A stretch of DNA of 43,602 nt from an uncultured Geobacter sp. (GCA_937860145.1 CALMBF010000177.1:1-43602); one strand, 5' to 3'; shown: positions 1-8,237, counted from the stretch's first letter. Notes: generated from the sequence alone by a model not told the origin. Made by a program: numbers and translations.

Positions 1-46
1 TACACCTCTCTATTCGTCGGCAGCGTCAGATGTGTATAAGAGACAG
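1..46 (+). other. Illumina Nextera adapter (assembly artefact)
   Basis: This is synthetic sequence. Bases 1-5 are the last bases of the P5 flow-cell oligo, bases 6-13 (CTCTCTAT) match the common Nextera i5 index known as S502, bases 14-27 are the Nextera read-1 overhang, and bases 28-46 are the 19-base Tn5 mosaic end finishing in AGAGACAG. The order and lengths match the commercial adapter exactly, so it should be trimmed. It also shows that base 47 is a physical contig end, so genes missing to the left (for example nuoF) may simply be unsequenced here. Confidence 0.98.
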
Positions 47-148
47 GGTCACGCACCGCCCGGGGCGGTTATGTCTGAAGAGAACCTGGTCCATGAAAAA
101 TCCGGTGCACGGCTGAGGTCACCTATGCGTTCTGATCAGCCCTGATGA

Positions 149-172
149 TTCCCCCCTCACGGGGGAGGGAAT
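149..172 (-). terminator. GC-rich hairpin after the cytochrome gene, terminator-like
   Basis: A run of C at 151-156 and a run of G at 161-165 form a stem around the loop TCAC. Pairing can extend outward, with one mismatch, through TTCC and GGAA. It lies 29 bases past the stop of the minus-strand cytochrome gene. There is no clear T-run on the minus strand, so efficient intrinsic termination is uncertain. A second small dyad (ATCAG-CC-CTGAT) lies at about 134-145. Confidence 0.35.
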
Positions 173-200
173 AAAGTCGATGGAACAAAGGAAACAAGGG

Positions 201-524
201 TTACTTGAACGTCTTTATGACATATTCCGCGATCGCCTTCGCCTGGGCATCCGGCAGCTCTTTCCTGTCGTACTGCTTCATCCCCGGTCCCGGCTTCCTG
301 ATCTTTTTGACGATGTCTTTGACGCTCTTCACGCCGTTGGCCTCCCGGGTCATCTTCATCAGAGTCTTTGCCGGGTTGATGGTATTGCCGCCGGCGGGAT
401 GGCATCCGGAGCAGAGCCTCTCGAACTCGGCCTTGCCGTCGATCTTACCCGTTGCGGCCATGGATACCGTCACCAGCAGCAGTGCCACTACCATACTCCC
501 GAACAGCCAGATTCCCCTTTTCAT
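201..524 (-). CDS. periplasmic monoheme cytochrome c
   Basis: A 107-residue protein with a Sec-type signal peptide (residues 1 to about 24, hydrophobic core around residues 5-22, then SMAA). It has one haem-binding CSGCH at residues 38-42, and Met82 in a GPGM segment is a likely distal haem ligand. This is the layout of small class I c-type electron carriers of the c5/c553 kind. I chose the ATG at 524 over a GTG at 527 because the AGGAGG Shine-Dalgarno ends four bases before the ATG but only one before the GTG. The start overlaps the nuoE stop by one base (TGATG), so it is probably translationally coupled to nuoE. Its place directly after nuoE, where nuoF often follows, is unusual. Its redox partner is unknown. 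Confidence 0.88.
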   Translation of the reverse strand: MKRGIWLFGSMVVALLLVTVSMAATGKIDGKAEFERLCSGCHPAGGNTINPAKTLMKMTREANGVKSVKDIVKKIRKPGPGMKQYDRKELPDAQAKAIAEYVIKTFK

Positions 525-1018
525 CACCCCTCCTTTGTCGCTGACAGAAGCGACTCCCGCTCCGCTTCCAGTATCCGTCCGGCCGTTTCCCGATCGAGCC
601 GGCCGTACTGCCGCTCCCCGATCATCATGGTCGGCGCCTCCCCGCAGTTCCCCAGGCAGCAGCAGGGGAGCAGGGTAAAGAGGCCGTCGGGCGTGGTTTC
701 ACCCGGTGCTATCCCCAGGTGCTGGGCGAGGTGGGCCATGAGCGGCTCACCCCCCATGGCCCAGCAGGAGATGGAATCACAGACGTGGATCACCCGCTTC
801 CCCACCGGCCGGCGGTAGATCATCTCGTAGAAGGTGGCGAGCTCTTCCACCTGGAGGTGCGAAAGCCCCAGAAGCTCAGCCGTCTCCCCCACCGCCTCGT
901 CCGTCAACCAGCCGTAGTGGGCCTGCAGCCGCTTCATGACATCCACCGCCGCCTCCCGGGGGGTGACGGCATGGGCGACACGGGCCTGCAGCTCGATTTT
1001 CAGTGATTCAGGAGTCAT
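524..1018 (-). CDS. nuoE: NADH-quinone oxidoreductase subunit E (24-kDa [2Fe-2S] subunit)
   Basis: A 164-residue, thioredoxin-fold [2Fe-2S] subunit of complex I, which carries cluster N1a in the peripheral NADH module. The ligand pattern is intact: Cys80 and Cys85 (CDSISC) followed by Cys121 and Cys125 (CLGNC). The N-terminal helical part contains the usual LQAHYGWL and EELATFYEM blocks. The length is typical for NuoE. It starts three bases after nuoBCD ends and overlaps the cytochrome gene, so nuoA, nuoBCD, nuoE and the cytochrome read as one operon. NuoE normally works with NuoF, which is not in the window. Confidence 0.95.
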   Translation of the reverse strand: MTPESLKIELQARVAHAVTPREAAVDVMKRLQAHYGWLTDEAVGETAELLGLSHLQVEELATFYEMIYRRPVGKRVIHVCDSISCWAMGGEPLMAHLAQHLGIAPGETTPDGLFTLLPCCCLGNCGEAPTMMIGERQYGRLDRETAGRILEAERESLLSATKEG

Positions 1019-1021
1019 TTT

Positions 1022-3397
1022 TCACCTGTCCAGGTCCGCCAGGACAAAGTCCACTGACCCCAGTATGGCCAGGAAATCCGCCACCAGCCACCCCCGGCTC
1101 ATGAGGGGGAGTGCCTGAATGTGGGGGAAACTGGGGGTCTTGATCCGCACCCGGTAGGGGATGTTCAGGCCGTCGGAGACGACGAAGTAGCCGTTCTCCC
1201 CCTTGGGTGCCTCGATGGCACAGTAGTTCTCCCCCGGGGGCGGCGCCATGCCGCGGGTGACATTGACGAAGTGGTGGATGAGGGACTCGATGTCATGCAG
1301 CGTGTCCCGTTTCCGCGGCAGCACGTAACGGTAGTCGTCCGTGATCCAGCGCCCTGCCGGCATGGCGTGGAGGCACTGCGTGACGATCCGCAGGGACTGG
1401 TTGATCTCCTCCATCCTGACCAGGTACCGGGCCCAGCAGTCCCCCCCCTCGGCAGTGGGGATGTCGAACTCGAAGCGGTCGTAGCCGCTGTAGGGCATCT
1501 TCCGGCGCAGGTCCCATTCGATCCCGCAGGCGCGCAGGTTGGGCCCGGAGAGCCCCCACTCGATGGCATCGTCCCGGGAGATCGCCCCCACCCCCTTCAG
1601 CCGGGCCAGGAAGATCGGGTTTTTGTCCAGGAGGGCGTGGTACTCCCTGAGGCGCGGGGGCAACCACTCCAGGAGCTCGTTCACCGCCTTCTCCCACCCT
1701 TCGGGGAGGTCCTCCGCCACCCCGCCGATGCGGAACCAGGCAGGATGCATCCTGCCGCCGGTGATCAGCTCGACGATGTCGAAGATCTTCTCCCGGTCGG
1801 TGAAGGTGTAGAAGACCGGGGTCATGGCCCCCACGTCGGCGGCAAAGGTGCCGAGCCAGACGAGATGGCTGGCGATGCGGAACAGCTCGGCCAGCATCAC
1901 ACGGATCACCTCGGCCCGCTCGGGGACCGTGATGCCGCAGAGCCGCTCCACCGACGTGACGTAGGCCAGGTTGTTCTGTACCCCGGCCAGGTAGTCGATC
2001 CGGTCGGTATAGGGGATGAACTGGTGCCAGTGCTGGCGCTCGGCGATCTTCTCCGCCCCCCGGTGGTGGTAGCCGATGTCCAGGTCCAGGTCGACGATCT
2101 CCTCCCCCGAGAGCTTCAGGATGCAGCGGATGATGCCGTGGGTCCCCGGGTGCTGGGGGCCGAGGTTGAGGACCAGGGTATCCTCGTCGGTCCGGTCGAA
2201 GAAGTCGCTCCCCGGCAGCGCCTGGTGCCGCCGGGCATCGTCGGTTGTGTAGGGGGCCATCTCCGTCGCCCGGAAGGGGTGCTCCTTGCGCAGGGGATGA
2301 CCTTCCCAGTCATGGGGCATGAGGATCCGGCGCAAGGGATCATGGCCGCTGAAGCGGATGCCGTACATGTCGAACGCCTCCCGCTCGTACCAGGCGGCGG
2401 CCGGGAACACGGAGGTGACGCTCCCGACCTCGGGACGGACGCCCGAGGCATCCACCTTGAGACGGAGGCGGCCGGGGGTGTCGAAATTGAGGAGGTGGTA
2501 GTTGACCGTGAAATCGGCAAACCGGTCCCGTTCCCGGCGACAGGAGTTGTCCACCGCGGCGATATCCTCCAGGCGGCGGAACGGTCCGTCCGGCCGTCCC
2601 TTGAGGTGGCCCAGCACCCCGGTCAGTGCCTCCGGAGAGACCCGGTAGGTGAGCATGTCCGTCGCCCGGTCGTCCCGCTCCACCTGTCCGGGGAACATCC
2701 CCTCCAGCTCCCCCTCCAGGCCGAAGCCGGGGTAGTCATGTTGCGGCGCCGGCGGCCGCCACATCTCGTCGGAGCGGGGGAGCCACGACCGGGGATGGCC
2801 GACGGAGACGCCGCGCACGGGGATGCCGGCCATCCCCGGACCACGGGGGTCCCGGCTCTTGCTGACCCCGTCCACCAGTACCGGAGCGGTCGTCCCCTGG
2901 CTCCCCCCCGGAAGGTGGAGCACCGGCCGGGCCGGACGCTCGCTGCTCCGTATCTTCTCCTGGAGGAGCATCAGCCCCTGCATGAACGCCTCCGGCCGCG
3001 GCGGGCAGCCGGGGACGTACACATCCACCGGGATGATCTGGTTCACCCCCTGCACCACGCTGTACACATCATACATCCCGCCGGAATTGGCGCAGCTCCC
3101 CATGGAGATCACCCAGCGGGGCTCGGCCATCTGCTCGTAGAGACGGAGGATCGAGGGGGCCATCTTCTTGAAGACCGTCCCGGCAATGACCATCAGGTCC
3201 GCCTCCCGGGGGGTCCCCCGGAGCACCTCGGCCCCGAAGCGTGAGACATCGTAGCGGGAGGTAAACGAGGTCATCATCTCCACGAAACAGCAGGAGAGCC
3301 CGAAAAACATCGGCCAGAGGGAATTGGCCCGCCCCCAGTTGATCAGGTCGTCAAGGTTGGTGAGGAGTATGTTGTCGGGGGTCGATTCTTCCGTCAT
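1022..3397 (-). CDS. nuoBCD: NADH-quinone oxidoreductase subunits B, C and D fused in one chain
   Basis: A 791-residue triple fusion of the Q-module subunits of complex I. The NuoB part (about 1-170) keeps the cluster N2 ligands Cys36, Cys37, Cys102 and Cys131. A Pro/Gly-rich linker (about 160-220) leads to the NuoC part (about 220-385), which has the 30-kDa signature around [10 protein letters not shown] and HPLRKEHP. The NuoD part (about 400-791) begins [12 protein letters not shown] and ends in the usual [10 protein letters not shown]. NuoCD fusions occur in enterobacteria, and I recall BCD fusions from some Geobacteraceae. All key residues seen are present, so the protein should be functional in ubiquinone/menaquinone reduction at the membrane arm junction. 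It lies downstream of nuoA with a repeat element between them, and the Shine-Dalgarno is weak. Confidence 0.95.
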   Translation of the reverse strand: MTEESTPDNILLTNLDDLINWGRANSLWPMFFGLSCCFVEMMTSFTSRYDVSRFGAEVLRGTPREADLMVIAGTVFKKMAPSILRLYEQMAEPRWVISMGSCANSGGMYDVYSVVQGVNQIIPVDVYVPGCPPRPEAFMQGLMLLQEKIRSSERPARPVLHLPGGSQGTTAPVLVDGVSKSRDPRGPGMAGIPVRGVSVGHPRSWLPRSDEMWRPPAPQHDYPGFGLEGELEGMFPGQVERDDRATDMLTYRVSPEALTGVLGHLKGRPDGPFRRLEDIAAVDNSCRRERDRFADFTVNYHLLNFDTPGRLRLKVDASGVRPEVGSVTSVFPAAAWYEREAFDMYGIRFSGHDPLRRILMPHDWEGHPLRKEHPFRATEMAPYTTDDARRHQALPGSDFFDRTDEDTLVLNLGPQHPGTHGIIRCILKLSGEEIVDLDLDIGYHHRGAEKIAERQHWHQFIPYTDRIDYLAGVQNNLAYVTSVERLCGITVPERAEVIRVMLAELFRIASHLVWLGTFAADVGAMTPVFYTFTDREKIFDIVELITGGRMHPAWFRIGGVAEDLPEGWEKAVNELLEWLPPRLREYHALLDKNPIFLARLKGVGAISRDDAIEWGLSGPNLRACGIEWDLRRKMPYSGYDRFEFDIPTAEGGDCWARYLVRMEEINQSLRIVTQCLHAMPAGRWITDDYRYVLPRKRDTLHDIESLIHHFVNVTRGMAPPPGENYCAIEAPKGENGYFVVSDGLNIPYRVRIKTPSFPHIQALPLMSRGWLVADFLAILGSVDFVLADLDR

Positions 3398-3444
3398 GTC
3401 GTTTCACAGTTAAGCGGTCTTTAGTAGCCAGCCTTATACCCAAC

Positions 3445-3562
3445 GAAATGCGGATTTTTCGCAAGGTCAAGGCGAGCAAGGAATGACGCGGAGGCGTGGC
3501 AGCGCCACGTCGCACAAGGAATTCCGCAGCTCAACGCCGAGATTGCGGAAAAGTCGCATTTC
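3445..3562. repeat. MITE-like imperfect palindrome between nuoA and nuoBCD
   Basis: The two ends, 3445-3464 and 3543-3562, are inverted copies that match at 17 of 20 positions. The centre holds an 8-bp hairpin (3493-3500 with 3504-3511, one G-T pair, loop AGC), and its midpoint nearly coincides with the midpoint of the whole element. The element is GC-rich in the middle and encodes no protein of its own. The nuoA stop codon (3531-3533) lies inside it. Elements of this style occur in many copies in Geobacter-type genomes as I recall, but only one copy is in this window, so its mobility is inferred from structure. Confidence 0.75.
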
Positions 3563-3935
3563 TCTCCCGGGAGGGTCCCCATTCCAGCCCCCCCTTCACC
3601 CATATCCACCCCAGCCCCAGCAGCAGCGCCACGATGAAGAAGGTGATGTGCAGCAGGCCGGCGATCCCCAGCCGGTCCCAGGCGACGGCCCAGGTAAAGA
3701 TGAAGGCGCTCTCAACGTCGAAGACGATGAAGAAGATGGCGATCAGGTAGAACGGTACCGGCATGGCCAGCCGGGCGCTGCCGCTGGGGACCACTCCCGA
3801 CTCGTAGGGGAGCTCCTTGTCGGGGTTGGTCGTCCGTGCCCCCAGCCAGCGGGCGGCGACCATCAGCCCCCCCATGATGACCAGGGTCACCAGGGTATAC
3901 ACCAGAAGGGGGAAGAGTTCATCCAGGAACGGCAT
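3531..3935 (-). CDS. nuoA: NADH-quinone oxidoreductase subunit A
   Basis: A small membrane-arm subunit with three transmembrane helices (roughly residues 6-28, 60-82 and 88-112). It has the conserved loop region with PYESG and the second-helix block FYLIAIFFIVFDVE, both diagnostic of NuoA. I chose the ATG at 3935 (134 residues) because GGAG lies nine bases before it. The ATG at 3944 directly abuts that GGAG and would be poorly placed. The last eleven or so residues (ending FPQSRR) are encoded by the right arm of the palindromic repeat, so the C-terminus appears to have been replaced or extended by the insertion. It is the first gene of the minus-strand nuo operon. Confidence 0.93.
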   Translation of the reverse strand: MPFLDELFPLLVYTLVTLVIMGGLMVAARWLGARTTNPDKELPYESGVVPSGSARLAMPVPFYLIAIFFIVFDVESAFIFTWAVAWDRLGIAGLLHITFFIVALLLGLGWIWVKGGLEWGPSRERNATFPQSRR

Positions 3936-4003
3936 TGCGAGCATCTCCGAGGGGATTGGGCAGAAACCGCCGGAACGGCAGGGCGCAAAATTTTATCATT
4001 ATA

Positions 4004-4031
4004 ATCCTACCCGGAACAGGCGACCTGTCAA
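4004..4031 (-). promoter_or_regulatory. candidate sigma-70 promoter of the nuo operon
   Basis: On the minus strand a perfect TTGACA (4026-4031) is followed after 16 bases by TAGGAT (4004-4009, four of six consensus bases). A perfect TATAAT lies just beyond (3998-4003), but 22 bases from the -35, which is too far. The site is about 70 bases before the nuoA start. Confidence 0.45.
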
Positions 4032-4131
4032 ATTATATCTGCACCGGTCTCCCCCGCCGGTGCCATTCCACGTGCACCTGATCAGACGGCGCGGCGAATC
4101 CATCCGGCTCATCGCCACGGAAATAATTTGC

Positions 4132-4137
4132 TATACT
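4132..4137 (+). promoter_or_regulatory. candidate -10 box of pncB-pncA
   Basis: TATACT sits 38 bases before the pncB start codon in a short AT-rich patch. No convincing -35 box lies at 16-18 bases upstream, so this is a weak call. Confidence 0.3.
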
Positions 4138-4174
4138 TCATGATACACCGCAACCGTTCGATCGGAGCCAGACC

Positions 4175-5632
4175 ATGAACCGCTACTCCCCCCTGCTTAC
4201 GGACCTCTATGAACTGACCATGCTTGCCGGTTACCTGGAGGAAGGGATCCATGACACTCCCGCGGTCTTCGACCTCTTCTACCGCAAGAACCCGTTTGGC
4301 GGCGGGTATGCCGTCTTCGCCGGTCTGGAACCGGCCCTGGAGTACCTGGAAAACCTGGCTTTCGACGAGACCGAGCTTGCCTACCTCGCCGGGCTGGGGA
4401 TATTCACCCCCCGGTTCATCGGTTTCCTCAGGGGCTTTCGCTTTCGCGGGACGGTCACCGCACCGCCGGAGGGGACCGTGGTTTTTGCCGGGGAGCCGCT
4501 GCTGACCGTGGAGGGAACGCTGGGCGAGGCCCAGTTCGTGGAGACGGCGCTCCTCACCATGGTGAACTTCCAGACCCTCATCGCCACCAAGGCCGCCCGG
4601 ATCGTCAGCGCGGCCGCCGGCGGCAGTGTCCTCGAATTCGGCCTGCGCCGGGCCCACGGACCGGATGGCGGGCTCTCCGTGGCCCGGGCAGCCGCGGTCG
4701 GAGGGGTGCTGAGCACCAGCAACGTCCTGGCGGGAATGGTCCACGGCCTCCCCGTGCGAGGGACCCATGCCCACAGCTGGATCATGGCCTTCCCCGACGA
4801 GCTCACCTCTTTCCGCAAGTACGCGGAGGTTTTCCCCGACGGCGCCATCCTCCTGGTGGACACCTACGACACCCTCAGGAGCGGACTTCCCAACGCCATC
4901 ACCGTTGCCCGCGAACTTCGCCAGCAGGGACACGAACTGGTGGGGATCAGGATCGATTCGGGAGACCTGGCCTACCTCTCCCGCGAAGCCAGGCGGATGC
5001 TGGACGAGGCCGGGTTCCACGGTGTGAAGATCGTCGCCTCGAACGAACTGGACGAACTGGTGATCGAATCGATCAGGAGCGAGGGGGGGAGAGTGGACAT
5101 CTACGGGGTCGGCACCAGGCTGGCCACCGGCGCCGGCGAAGGGGGGGGCGCCCTGGGCGGAGTCTACAAGCTCGTGCGGATCGGCGACCGGCCGCGGCTG
5201 AAGATCACCAGCGACCTCTCCAAGGCAACCCTGCCTGACCGCAAAAGGGTGCTGCGGGCAGTGGCACCCGACGGCAGCTTCATCCAGGATGTGATCGCCC
5301 TGGCCGGCGAGGATGTCACCCCCGGTGAAACGGTCTTCGACCCGGCCAACCCGCTGCAGCATACGCGCCTCCCTGAGGATGCCCGCCTGCTGGACCTTCG
5401 CCACACCGTCATGCAGGAGGGGAAACGGGTCGGCCCGCCACGTGAACAGCTGGCGGAGATGGCAGCCCGCTCATCCGGTCAACTGCGGCAGCTCCCCCAG
5501 GGGTGCCTGCGCTTCGTCAACCCCCATCGGTACAAGGTCTCCATTACCGACGGTCTGCAACGGCTCCGGCTCGACCTCTTCGAGGAGGTCCGGCAGAGCG
5601 TGGAACTGATTGACAGCGAGGCATCACCATGA
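4175..5632 (+). CDS. pncB: nicotinate phosphoribosyltransferase
   Basis: A 485-residue enzyme that joins nicotinate to PRPP with ATP hydrolysis to make nicotinate mononucleotide in the NAD salvage (Preiss-Handler) pathway. Visible family blocks are [12 protein letters not shown] at the N-terminus, [12 protein letters not shown] in the core, THAHSW (containing the His that is phosphorylated in characterised enzymes), RIDSGDL and ASNELDE. The length fits the longer bacterial/eukaryotic-type enzymes. GGAG lies about eight bases before the ATG. Its stop overlaps the pncA start as ATGA, so the two are co-translated. It is divergent from the nuo operon, whose NADH substrate depends on this pathway. 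Confidence 0.95.
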   Translation: MNRYSPLLTDLYELTMLAGYLEEGIHDTPAVFDLFYRKNPFGGGYAVFAGLEPALEYLENLAFDETELAYLAGLGIFTPRFIGFLRGFRFRGTVTAPPEGTVVFAGEPLLTVEGTLGEAQFVETALLTMVNFQTLIATKAARIVSAAAGGSVLEFGLRRAHGPDGGLSVARAAAVGGVLSTSNVLAGMVHGLPVRGTHAHSWIMAFPDELTSFRKYAEVFPDGAILLVDTYDTLRSGLPNAITVARELRQQGHELVGIRIDSGDLAYLSREARRMLDEAGFHGVKIVASNELDELVIESIRSEGGRVDIYGVGTRLATGAGEGGGALGGVYKLVRIGDRPRLKITSDLSKATLPDRKRVLRAVAPDGSFIQDVIALAGEDVTPGETVFDPANPLQHTRLPEDARLLDLRHTVMQEGKRVGPPREQLAEMAARSSGQLRQLPQGCLRFVNPHRYKVSITDGLQRLRLDLFEEVRQSVELIDSEASP

Positions 5633-6216
5633 AACGTGACAGCGCCCTTCTCATCATCGACGTACAGAACGATTTCTGTCCCGGCGGCTCCCTGGCCGTC
5701 CCCCAAGGGGACGCGGTCGTGCCGGTGGTCAACCGCTGCATCGACCTGTTCTCCCGGGAAAACCTTCCCATTATCGCCAGCAGGGACTGGCATCCGGTCA
5801 AAACCTGCCATTTCCGGGAATTCGGCGGCCTCTGGCCCCCCCACTGCGTGCAGGTGACGCCGGGGGCCCGCTTTCACCCCGACCTGCACCTCCCGGAAGG
5901 GGCGGTGATCGTCTCCAAGGGGATGGACCCGGAGCGCAACGACTACTCCGCCTTCAGGGCCATGGACCCCCGGGGGATGGAACTGGGGCAGATCCTGCGG
6001 GAGAAGGGGATATCCCACCTGTACGTTGCCGGACTGGCCACCGATTACTGCGTTAAGGAGAGTGTTCTGGACGCCCTGCGACTGGGGATGGAGATAACGG
6101 TCATCAGCGATGGCATCAGGGGGGTCGAACTACGGGAAGGGGACGTGGAACGGGCCATCGGGGAGATGGTCGCCGCCGGAGCCGAGCTGGCACACAGCGG
6201 CGCGCTGCGTGATTAA
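5629..6216 (+). CDS. pncA: nicotinamidase
   Basis: A 195-residue isochorismatase-fold hydrolase that deamidates nicotinamide to nicotinate, feeding PncB encoded just upstream (ATGA overlap). The catalytic triad is Asp11, Lys96 and Cys140 (ATDYC). The metal-binding set is Asp52, His54 and His71 (SRDWHP and PPHC). All are in the expected order. The gene converges on the alcohol dehydrogenase gene, and the two stop codons share the palindrome TTAA. Confidence 0.94.
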   Translation: MKRDSALLIIDVQNDFCPGGSLAVPQGDAVVPVVNRCIDLFSRENLPIIASRDWHPVKTCHFREFGGLWPPHCVQVTPGARFHPDLHLPEGAVIVSKGMDPERNDYSAFRAMDPRGMELGQILREKGISHLYVAGLATDYCVKESVLDALRLGMEITVISDGIRGVELREGDVERAIGEMVAAGAELAHSGALRD

Positions 6217-7199
6217 GCCATGGTCAGCACCAGCGCCCCGCGGGCCGCGCCGCTACGCAGCTGGTTCAGGGCCTCGTTGGCCTTTTCCAGGGGGAAGCCG
6301 GTCACCTCGGTCCGTACCGGCACCCGGGGCGCCAGGGCCAGGAACTCCAGGCCGTCCCGGCGGGTGAGGTTGGCCACGGAACGAAGGGTCCGCTCCCCCC
6401 AGAGGAGCTCGTAGGGGAAGGAGGGGATATCGCTCATGCTGATGCCGCCGCAGACCACCACCCCTCCCGGGCGTACCGCCCCCAGGGCCGCCGGCACCAG
6501 TTCCCCCGCGGGGGCAAAGATGATGGCCCCGTCCAGGGGGACCGGCGGCAGGGCGCCGCTCTCCCCGACCCAGACCGCCCCCATCTCCCGGGCGAACTCT
6601 TTGGCAGCTTCATCTCCACTCCGCACGAAGGCGTACACCTCCCGCCCCTGGTAGCGGGCCACCTGGGTGACGATATGGGCCGCCGCGCCGAAGCCATACA
6701 GCCCCAGGCGCTTCCCCTCCCCCGCCATGGTCAGTGAGCGATAGCCGATCAGCCCGGCGCAGAGCAGGGGCGCCGCCTGCAGGTCGGGATACCCCTCCGG
6801 GATCGGGAAGCAGTAGCGGTGGTCCGCCACGGTATACTCGGCAAAGCCCCCGTCCACCGAGTACCCCGTGAAGCGGGCCTCGGAACAGAGATTCTCCTCC
6901 CGTGACCGGCAGTGGTCACAGCAGCCGCAGGTCGAGGCCAGCCAGGGTACCCCTACCCGGTCTCCGGTGGCGATCCCGCTCACCCCACCCCCCAGGGCCT
7001 CCACCCGGCCGACAACCTGGTGACCCGGCACGAGGGGAAGTTTCGGCTCCGCAAGATCACCGTCAACCACGTGCAGGTCGGTGCGGCAGATACCGCATGC
7101 CGACACCCGTACCAGCACCTCCCCTTCACCTGGCACGGGTATCGGGAGTTCCCGCAACTCCAGGGGTTTCCCCTGCTCCGTCAGAACCATGGCCCGCAT
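6213..7199 (-). CDS. zinc-dependent alcohol dehydrogenase (MDR family)
   Basis: A 328-residue medium-chain dehydrogenase. The start at 7199 is chosen because GGGAGG lies six to seven bases upstream and the protein then begins with the usual first strand; a longer open frame to 7361 adds 54 residues unlike the family. Catalytic zinc candidates are Cys38 (GICRTDLH) and His60, and the structural zinc set is Cys91, Cys94, Cys97 and Cys105. The Rossmann nucleotide-binding stretch is GLYGFGAAAH, which departs from the usual GxGxxG. The residue after His60 is Gln, whereas most relatives have Glu (GHE). The natural substrate cannot be told from sequence. It resembles AdhA/YjgB-like enzymes acting on primary alcohols or aldehydes. 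Confidence 0.87.
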   Translation of the reverse strand: MRAMVLTEQGKPLELRELPIPVPGEGEVLVRVSACGICRTDLHVVDGDLAEPKLPLVPGHQVVGRVEALGGGVSGIATGDRVGVPWLASTCGCCDHCRSREENLCSEARFTGYSVDGGFAEYTVADHRYCFPIPEGYPDLQAAPLLCAGLIGYRSLTMAGEGKRLGLYGFGAAAHIVTQVARYQGREVYAFVRSGDEAAKEFAREMGAVWVGESGALPPVPLDGAIIFAPAGELVPAALGAVRPGGVVVCGGISMSDIPSFPYELLWGERTLRSVANLTRRDGLEFLALAPRVPVRTEVTGFPLEKANEALNQLRSGAARGALVLTMA

Positions 7200-7257
7200 C
7201 GTCAACCTCCCCCCTGAGTGGCACCAGGATATCCTACACATCGGGTTTCGCACCCTT

Positions 7258-7869
7258 TCAGCGCTCCTCCGCAGGCTGGATACGCTCCATGCCGGCTTCG
7301 ACCAGAAGTCCCACGTAGCACCCGAAGATGACGTCGCCGATGAAGTGGTAATTCGTGGCAATCAGCAACAGGGCAAGGAGTGCCAGGAGCCCGTAACTGG
7401 GGAGCCTCGAGGAGGGGTAGTACCTGGTGACGGCGGCAAAGAAAGTGGCGAACACGATCATGTGGCCGGAGGGAAAACCGTTGTACCCCGCACCGCCATG
7501 GAACAGGTGGAATTCGTGGGGCTGCGGGTCATGTATCCAGGTCCGCGTCTCAACGCGGCCGAACGCAAATTTCAGAACCGCCCTGACAAGATAGGATACG
7601 GGGAGGGAGAGGGCAACATGACCGAGGAAACGGGTATGGGCATCGAGCAGGTTCTTTCTTTTTCTGTAGATACGACTGATAAACGCGGAGAGGGAGATGA
7701 CCATGACCAGGGCCAGCAGTGCGTCGGGCATGGACGAGGTCAGTCGTGACCAGTGCCTGTTACCGTAGAATGCATCGCGGACGAACAGGGCGGCCGGCAG
7801 GTCGACATACCTCACGCAGAGCCAGGTGAGCAGGGAGACGGGAAGGAACAGTCGGAGCAGCCGGTTCAT
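7258..7869 (-). CDS. PAP2-family membrane phosphatase
   Basis: A polytopic membrane protein with the three phosphatase motifs of the PAP2 family. Numbered from an upstream ATG at 7929, these are K120xxxxR125, PSGH at 153-156, and NYHFIGD at 193-199 with His195 as the likely general acid/base and Asp199 beside it. Such enzymes remove phosphate from lipid phosphates, such as phosphatidate, phosphatidylglycerophosphate or undecaprenyl diphosphate, on the outer face of the inner membrane. The start is uncertain: neither the ATG at 7869 (203 residues) nor that at 7929 (223 residues) has a good Shine-Dalgarno. The later one is given because the earlier one would overlap the small gene upstream. Confidence 0.82.
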   Translation of the reverse strand: MNRLLRLFLPVSLLTWLCVRYVDLPAALFVRDAFYGNRHWSRLTSSMPDALLALVMVISLSAFISRIYRKRKNLLDAHTRFLGHVALSLPVSYLVRAVLKFAFGRVETRTWIHDPQPHEFHLFHGGAGYNGFPSGHMIVFATFFAAVTRYYPSSRLPSYGLLALLALLLIATNYHFIGDVIFGCYVGLLVEAGMERIQPAEER

Positions 7870-7897
7870 GGAGGTACGGACAGGGGCGCCATCCCGC

Positions 7898-8104
7898 TCA
7901 GTCGCCAAGGGGGGTTGGAAAACAGACATTATGGGGGAGATTGGCCTTGGCGCCGCATTTCCTGCAGGATACCGTCGGGGTGCAGGTGAGATGGTACACC
8001 TCCTTGAGCAGTCCCATGTTGGTGAGCCAGCAGATATGACCCTTGTGCAGCTCGCCGCAGGAACATATCAATTCGGTGTCGTCGTAAGGAGCATGTTCTA
8101 TCAT
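7898..8104 (-). CDS. small Cys-rich protein, probable metal-binding
   Basis: A 68-residue protein of unknown function. The start at 8104 has AAAGG about seven bases upstream, and an in-frame start further out adds 36 residues without a better site. It has two Cys/His clusters (ICSCGELHKGHIC and LTCTPTVSCRKCG) with spacing like a zinc ribbon or treble clef. It has no signal peptide or membrane segment. It lies 28 bases before the PAP2 gene and may be co-transcribed with it. Intact Cys pairs and a plausible Shine-Dalgarno support a real gene, but no homologue was recognised. Confidence 0.6.
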   Translation of the reverse strand: MIEHAPYDDTELICSCGELHKGHICWLTNMGLLKEVYHLTCTPTVSCRKCGAKANLPHNVCFPTPLGD

Positions 8105-8237
8105 TCGAGACCTTTCAAGGGGATGACAGGATTGTACCGGATAATAACGCATGCCGCGGCAAAGTTGTAAAGAAAGTTGTTGAATAAACCCGTCTTGCAC
8201 CTGCAGCGCCAATCTTTACCGCAGGTATCCCGATGAG

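Noticed and set aside
1121-3244. 707-codon plus-strand open frame opposite nuoBCD
   Set aside because: It is antisense to a gene with intact family motifs along its length; its translation is Gly/Pro/Arg/His-rich without conserved blocks, as expected for the opposite strand of high-GC coding DNA.
3483-4004. plus-strand open frame opposite nuoA
   Set aside because: It runs antisense through nuoA and the repeat element; no motif, biased composition.
7199-7361. 54-residue N-terminal extension of the alcohol dehydrogenase
   Set aside because: It overlaps the PAP2 gene on the same strand in another frame, is unlike the family, and the internal ATG at 7199 has a strong Shine-Dalgarno.
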